Below, piece after piece: positions 60,021 through 64,000 of a stretch of DNA of 64,000 nucleotides. Numbering within the stretch: the first letter of the stretch is position 1; each line of letters opens with the position of its first letter. The notes beneath the pieces were generated by a model. The model did not search any database and was not told where the DNA came from. It saw nothing but the letters and a program-made list of their open reading frames with translations. The stretch lies in contig NC_088295.1 in assembly GCF_032854445.1 (NCBI RefSeq), positions 94,793,805-94,857,804 of the forward strand. The letters run 5' to 3'. The translations under genes and the position numbers were made by a program. Source of the DNA: Liolophura sinensis. Taxonomy: Eukaryota > Mollusca > Polyplacophora > Chitonida > Chitonidae.

Positions 60021-60480
60021 CTGTATATATAAGAGACATATAATGCCATGGAAGGCGATCGGGGGTGAAATATAGGGGTGTGAGGGATAGAGCTGAAATT
60101 AAGCTCTAACCCGGCCAGGCTCATTAGAATTCATATCTTAGGATGAGCAGGTATGCTTGCCTCTTGGAGAACGGCCCTGGAGCAAAAACCCAGCCCTTTT
60201 CCTCGCCGTTTATTATAAAAATTACGAGGCACTTTATGAATACCTCTGAAAAGGCAACATTTTTATGTTGACAAAGTGACCGTAAGCATTTTGATGGTGC
60301 CTGTAAAATTCTTCCATTCTATCGGCTAGTGACTTCTGAAGCATACTAAGTATATTTACTTTTACTTTGAGCTTTGTTGTTTGTTAATTTTTGGACCATA
60401 TAACGGATAGGGCGTTGTTACTATCGATTCCCAACAGCCATTAGTCCTAAATCCAGATTGCATAATAAACATGGCGAATG

Positions 60481-60488
60481 TGACGTCA
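60481..60488. promoter_or_regulatory. Full CRE palindrome TGACGTCA
   Basis: Perfect 8-bp cAMP-response-element palindrome in a CpG-containing patch. About 60 bp further on is a strong-Kozak ATG (60546) opening only 19 codons, then a plus-strand donor (CTCCG/GTATGT) near 60632: this resembles a 5' exon with a short upstream ORF. The function is inferred from the motif only. Confidence 0.3.
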
Positions 60489-60807
60489 TTTACTAGCGCA
60501 TGGGAAAATCAATGGCCGATCCAAACGCACTAGATTAAGTGCAGCATGGCTGTGACAAGGCGAGCACTGGAGAGCTACTCTGTAGAGGAACACCCGGGCA
60601 GATAACCTGCTTGCCTTCACATCCATCCTCTCCGGTATGTCTTATCTCCTTTTCCATTTAGCCTTTGTCGTCGAAGCGCTGTAAATCGTATTTTGTCGGA
60701 AAGCATTGAGAGTGGATTTATACAAAATGTTAACAGAGTTTTAATCAGAAAGCAAGCTTACCGTCGCAGATTGCATACGCCGCGACATGTTTACCATCTT
60801 TAAATAC

Positions 60808-60880
60808 CTGGTGGCCTTTTAGCCGTCAATGATACCATGAACAGTCGCGTATGCATATGACTATGTTTACGTCGAAATGA
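60808..60880 (-). CDS. Tentative internal exon
   Basis: A 73-nt minus-strand segment, acceptor AATTTACTCCAG, weak donor CACCAG/GTATTT. Phase 0 in and phase 1 out, exactly what is needed between 62955-63011 and 58836-58928. It contains SFRRKHSHMHTRLFMVSL. The weak donor keeps confidence low. Confidence 0.22.
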
Positions 60881-61321
60881 CTGGAGTAAATTTTCCAGTA
60901 ACCAACTCTATATTAACCCCTAATCCGATGAGTGTATGCAACGCGCAGGTCGCGTTCAACAGGTACATGGGAGAGACTTCAGTGATGATGTGAGCATGTA
61001 GCAGTCCTAACTTTTTTCTGGAGTACCTGCATAAATTATATATGAAGATACGGCAGTGCCTAGGATTACACCATTTGTACACGATTGCACTGAGATCATT
61101 TTCCACGCAGAATAATCCACAAACAAGAGAGAGATAACAGTGTTGTGTAGAGAAGGGTTAGCTGCAGGAGAATATGGAGTTTCTTCAACATTCTTCACTG
61201 AAGTATTAGGGTAAATTCAAATGATTTGCTGGATTAACGCAAAACAATATTGCTTCCAAAATATGAACAAAAAGATGACTTCAGTCAAAATGAGCTGTCT
61301 ACCAAAATGCTGTTTAATTAT

Positions 61322-61600
61322 CTAAATTCCGTAGAGACGGGTGACCATAAAAAAAATTAAGCTTTCAGGTCCCAATTGTCTGCCTGTCTTCATCCACCAA
61401 GCAGCAAGTATCGTCCGCTGTGTGTACCATAAATAACATAGGTGGTTAGGGAGTGAAGCAGCGAGGGGAATTCCCGCGAAAACAACACCTGCGCAAATGT
61501 AGCGAACATCCCAGCTTGGAGAGACTTCAGACTCAAACTCCAAAAATCTGGTTACCACATTTCTCGCCCGTTCATGTCGTAAAACCGCGAGACTTTCCAT
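61322..61600 (-). CDS. 92-codon ORF, unknown
   Basis: A minus-strand ORF with a good Kozak ATG at 61600 and TAG at 61322. It has a charged N-terminus and a hydrophobic middle (YICAGVVFAGIPLAASL), with several CpG-containing codons. No splice sites bracket it convincingly and I recognise no family. It could be a small membrane protein, an exon or chance. Confidence 0.22.
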   Translation of the reverse strand: MESLAVLRHERARNVVTRFLEFESEVSPSWDVRYICAGVVFAGIPLAASLPNHLCYLWYTQRTILAAWWMKTGRQLGPESLIFFMVTRLYGI

Positions 61601-62015
61601 AATTACTAATCTAGCAAAATCTGCCTTGGAAGTTCACAGATGTTCAAGCGACAGTATACAGTATTTGTGGATTTAACACAGAGGAAGCAGACAGGCTTTT
61701 GTAACAAAAATAAAAATAATTTTAAAAATAAAATTAATGACTGTACAAGCAACTTTTTTTTATATTTCCGCGAGTAAACATGACGAAAAAAAAATATGAA
61801 CAAGAAATTTTTGAAATTCATTTGAATAAATATGACAAAACTTAATAATACAACAACGAAAATTTTAACAGAGGAGTGGCTTTCAGTGTTTTTGGTGATG
61901 TAATCAGAATTATCAGATATTGGCTGAAAGGGTACCGTAATAATTTTCCATCTAAGAATATCAATCAAATTTTTGTGTTTGAGTTACAAGATAGTCACAT
62001 TGATCCACTTCAGCT

Positions 62016-62290
62016 GACATCTTGGTCTGCATTAACTCATACATTGATCAAGGTATTAACAGTAGTTTTGGTCTGCATTAACTCATACACTGATCAAGGT
62101 ATTAACAGTAGTTTTGGTCTGCAATTAACTCCTACATTGATCAAGGTATTAACAGTAGTTTTTCCTTTGTACTAACTCCTACATTGATTAAGGAATCGAC
62201 AGTCGTTTTGGTCTGCATTAACTAATACATTGATCAAGGTTTTGGTCTATATTAACTGATACATTGATTAAGGTATCAACAGTCATCTGT
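62016..62290. repeat. 46-bp minisatellite, about 6 diverged copies
   Basis: Unit of 46 bp: GGTCTGCATTAACTCATACA then TTGATCAAGGTATTAACAGT. Later copies are shortened and diverged. Confidence 0.93.
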
Positions 62291-62574
62291 GTTGATCTGT
62301 GTTGATATACTCTTTTGATCTGTAATAACATACATCTTGATCTAACTGTTTTATCAGGCCACTTTGGTCATTTTGAACTAATATCCTGATCTGCATTTAT
62401 TACGGACACCGTGGTCTTTTGAACATATATATGTAATATTAATACAATGGCAAAATTTCGGTTGTAACCCTTCGACTGACTGATTACATTAATGTAATGC
62501 AAGAGAGGTTCAGCAAAAAATGGCACCTTCGTTAGATTGTGTTTTTTCCGGCCTGACGCCGGGACTCCCCCCCC

Positions 62575-62631
<57 letters not shown>
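62575..62631. repeat. (AT)n microsatellite
   Basis: About 27 AT units preceded by eight C. Confidence 0.97.
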
Positions 62632-62632
<1 letters not shown>

Positions 62633-62954
62633 CCCTCTGGAGTAGCTGATTGGGAACAGCAAGTGTCCGAACCTGACCAGTGCAATACAGGGATGGCAGA
62701 TTGCCGTCAAGGCAATTCTCAGCTGGACATTACCTCTTCAAACGTGTGGGCTGAGCTCATGCTGCCATTTGGCCATTTCTAAGCTCCCTGTACTTTGCTA
62801 TTAATTCACCAAATGCATCTCAGTACCAAATATAAATTCTGATTGCACTTGCGATGATGTTAGATGCGGTACCGGTGAGGAGAAATGCGCTTCCAGCCGC
62901 TTGCCGAATACCGCAGAGAAAAGCCTTTCTTCAACCTCAAGAGAATTCTCTCAC

Positions 62955-63011
62955 CTTTTCCATTTTCTCTCCTGTTTTCACGTAAGCCGGTTGTCGGGAT
63001 CTGTCCAACAT
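62955..63011 (-). CDS. Candidate first coding exon, minus strand
   Basis: A minus-strand ATG at 63011 opens 19 codons (MLDRSRQPAYVKTGEKMEK) ending exactly at a good donor (GGAAAAG/GTGAGA), phase 0. The Kozak context is poor (T at -3 and +4). It lies 0.5 kb downstream of a promoter-like block at 63.54-63.69 kb, and a consensus donor at about 63189 (CGAG/GTAAGA) could close a 5'UTR exon between. Not recognised. Confidence 0.32.
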
Positions 63012-63535
63012 GGATAGAGCTATAGCTCGGGGAGATTTCAACGGGCGGAGATCTGGCCTGTCTGCTGTGCACATGAGGGGCCAGAACTCCGTCTGACTCT
63101 CATCTACACCGAAGCCCTAGCCCCTACCCTCCACACAATGTACCCGTGCCGTCGGGAGCGCTAATAACCGCGCATCACACTCTCTTACCTCGGTGAAACA
63201 ATAGCTCGGACAGGCCTTCTGTCGTATCAGAATAATAAGGAGTAACAGGGATACACCAGCGACCAACACGAGAGGAAAACAGTGGCCAGCATTGTGGTCG
63301 TACAGGCCATTTTCAACCAGTATGCCCAAATCTTAGAGAATTCCCGCCTCGCGAAAAAAACACACAGCACATCCCGAATAAGATCATTTTGTATGGTATT
63401 ACGTACCGAAAGTTCTCTTTCAGTCGCTCCTGAAATTGGCCTAATTTCTGTAGCATGGTAGCAGCTATCCCCGTAGACAACCTTGTCTGCTTGTAATGAC
63501 CTCTTGCTACTTTTAGCAGACAGTTAGTAAATTCT

Positions 63536-63690
63536 CCCTACCTCGCCATGGTCGTGGCAGCGGTGGGCGGGGCTTGCGGACCAGATAGACCGCTGATTGG
63601 TAATGCTTTACCTCACTGCCAATCTCAAACCTCCGAGGCCAGACTCGCCTACTATAAATGGCCTAATATATTCACACATCACCAGACGGG
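63536..63690. promoter_or_regulatory. Promoter-like block: GC box, CCAAT boxes, TATA
   Basis: GC box GGGCGGGGC (63565-63573), CCAAT in inverted orientation (ATTGG, 63596-63600) and direct orientation (63619-63623), and TATAAAT at 63653-63659 on the plus strand, giving a predicted plus start near 63683. On the minus strand CCAATCAGC and CCCCGCCC precede an ATG in strong Kozak context (63549-63547) followed at once by a GTAGGG donor, so divergent transcription is possible. Confidence 0.42.
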
Positions 63691-64000
63691 ATTTAGTTTT
63701 GAATTCTCAAGCTGATATTTAAATACATAACGTTTTTCTCCGATGAACCTCAACCTGGCTATTCTTCGCGCGAACTTGTGATATCCGGAAGCCAGCGCGG
63801 TAATTATTTTAACACGCGGACTATATTTTAATCCAAGGCGATTTTAAACGACAGATATATGGATAATTCGCGTAGAAACCTTACAGGACAATCTGCTGAT
63901 GCAAATAAATGTCTGTGATGGGATTAATGCAGCTTACGGTAGATTTTCACCAGAGTAGAGATATAACGAGAATGGCGATTTGGGGCGTTTCGCAACCCGC
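63691..64000. other. Downstream of the promoter-like block
   Basis: CpG-containing sequence with an octamer ATGCAAAT at about 63898. Any plus-strand gene driven by the TATA at 63653 would run off the window. No ORF called. Confidence 0.3.

Noticed and set aside
63117-63329. ORF resembling a membrane-anchored N-terminus ending near a consensus donor
   Set aside because: It opens with TTG and has an upstream in-frame stop and no ATG. The donor at about 63189 may be real, but more likely closes a 5'UTR exon.
1-64000. A novel prokaryote-style defence or biosynthetic system
   Set aside because: There are no operons, ribosome binding sites or long non-repetitive ORFs. Splice signals, SINEs and a LINE remnant show that the DNA is eukaryotic.

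Overview
This window is eukaryotic nuclear DNA, most likely from a mollusc. The evidence is tRNA-headed SINEs whose 3' tails (GACGTTAAACCCC followed by CACT repeats; GGCGTAAAACACCAAT followed by AAAT repeats) resemble repeats common in molluscan genomes, a decayed non-LTR retrotransposon, spliceosomal-type splice signals, and no operons or long protein ORFs. Species cannot be assigned from the sequence alone. The dominant feature is tandem repetition: about seventeen unrelated minisatellites, with units of 18 to 101 bp and arrays of 0.1 to 3.6 kb, cover roughly 20 kb, about 31% of the window. Several have higher-order structure, meaning multi-unit blocks copied as a whole. Nearly all long ORFs here are artefacts of these arrays, most clearly where the unit is a multiple of 3 (33, 36 and 39 bp). 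Layout: 1.7-3.4 kb, 23-bp array; 4.3 kb, 18-bp; 6.2 kb, complete SINE with target-site duplication; 8.4-9.1 kb, 36-bp; 11.4-13.4 kb, 61-bp; 15.6-16.4 kb, 56-bp; 20.5-21.6 kb, 33-bp; 22.0-23.5 kb, 101-bp; 24.3-24.7 kb, a second 36-bp; 25.2-28.7 kb, 39-bp; 29.2-32.2 kb, 28-bp; 35.4-37.5 kb, about 84-bp; 44.1 kb, 37-bp; 52.0-53.2 kb, retrotransposon remnant running straight into a 90-bp array; 54.1-54.9 kb, 38-bp; 56.8-58.0 kb, 29-bp; 62.0-62.3 kb, 46-bp. Between the arrays I find a scatter of short exon-like segments, most on the minus strand, each with an acceptor, a donor (or stop) and an open frame. Several adjacent pairs are phase-compatible: 58836-58928 with 58269-58322, 44780-44910 with 44509-44596, and 18492-18644 with 18326-18395 with 16764-16882. 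The simplest reading is one or more minus-strand genes with large introns, starting in the CpG-richer 59-63.7 kb end and with a possible 3' end near 16.7 kb, whose introns carry the minisatellites; a further minus-strand gene may occupy 0.5-14.5 kb. I recognise no protein family in any exon, and all exon calls are reading-by-eye predictions that need RNA evidence. I see no bacterial defence system, CRISPR array or other new gene system. The unusual thing here is the density and layered structure of the minisatellites and how they relate to the host gene and to mobile elements.
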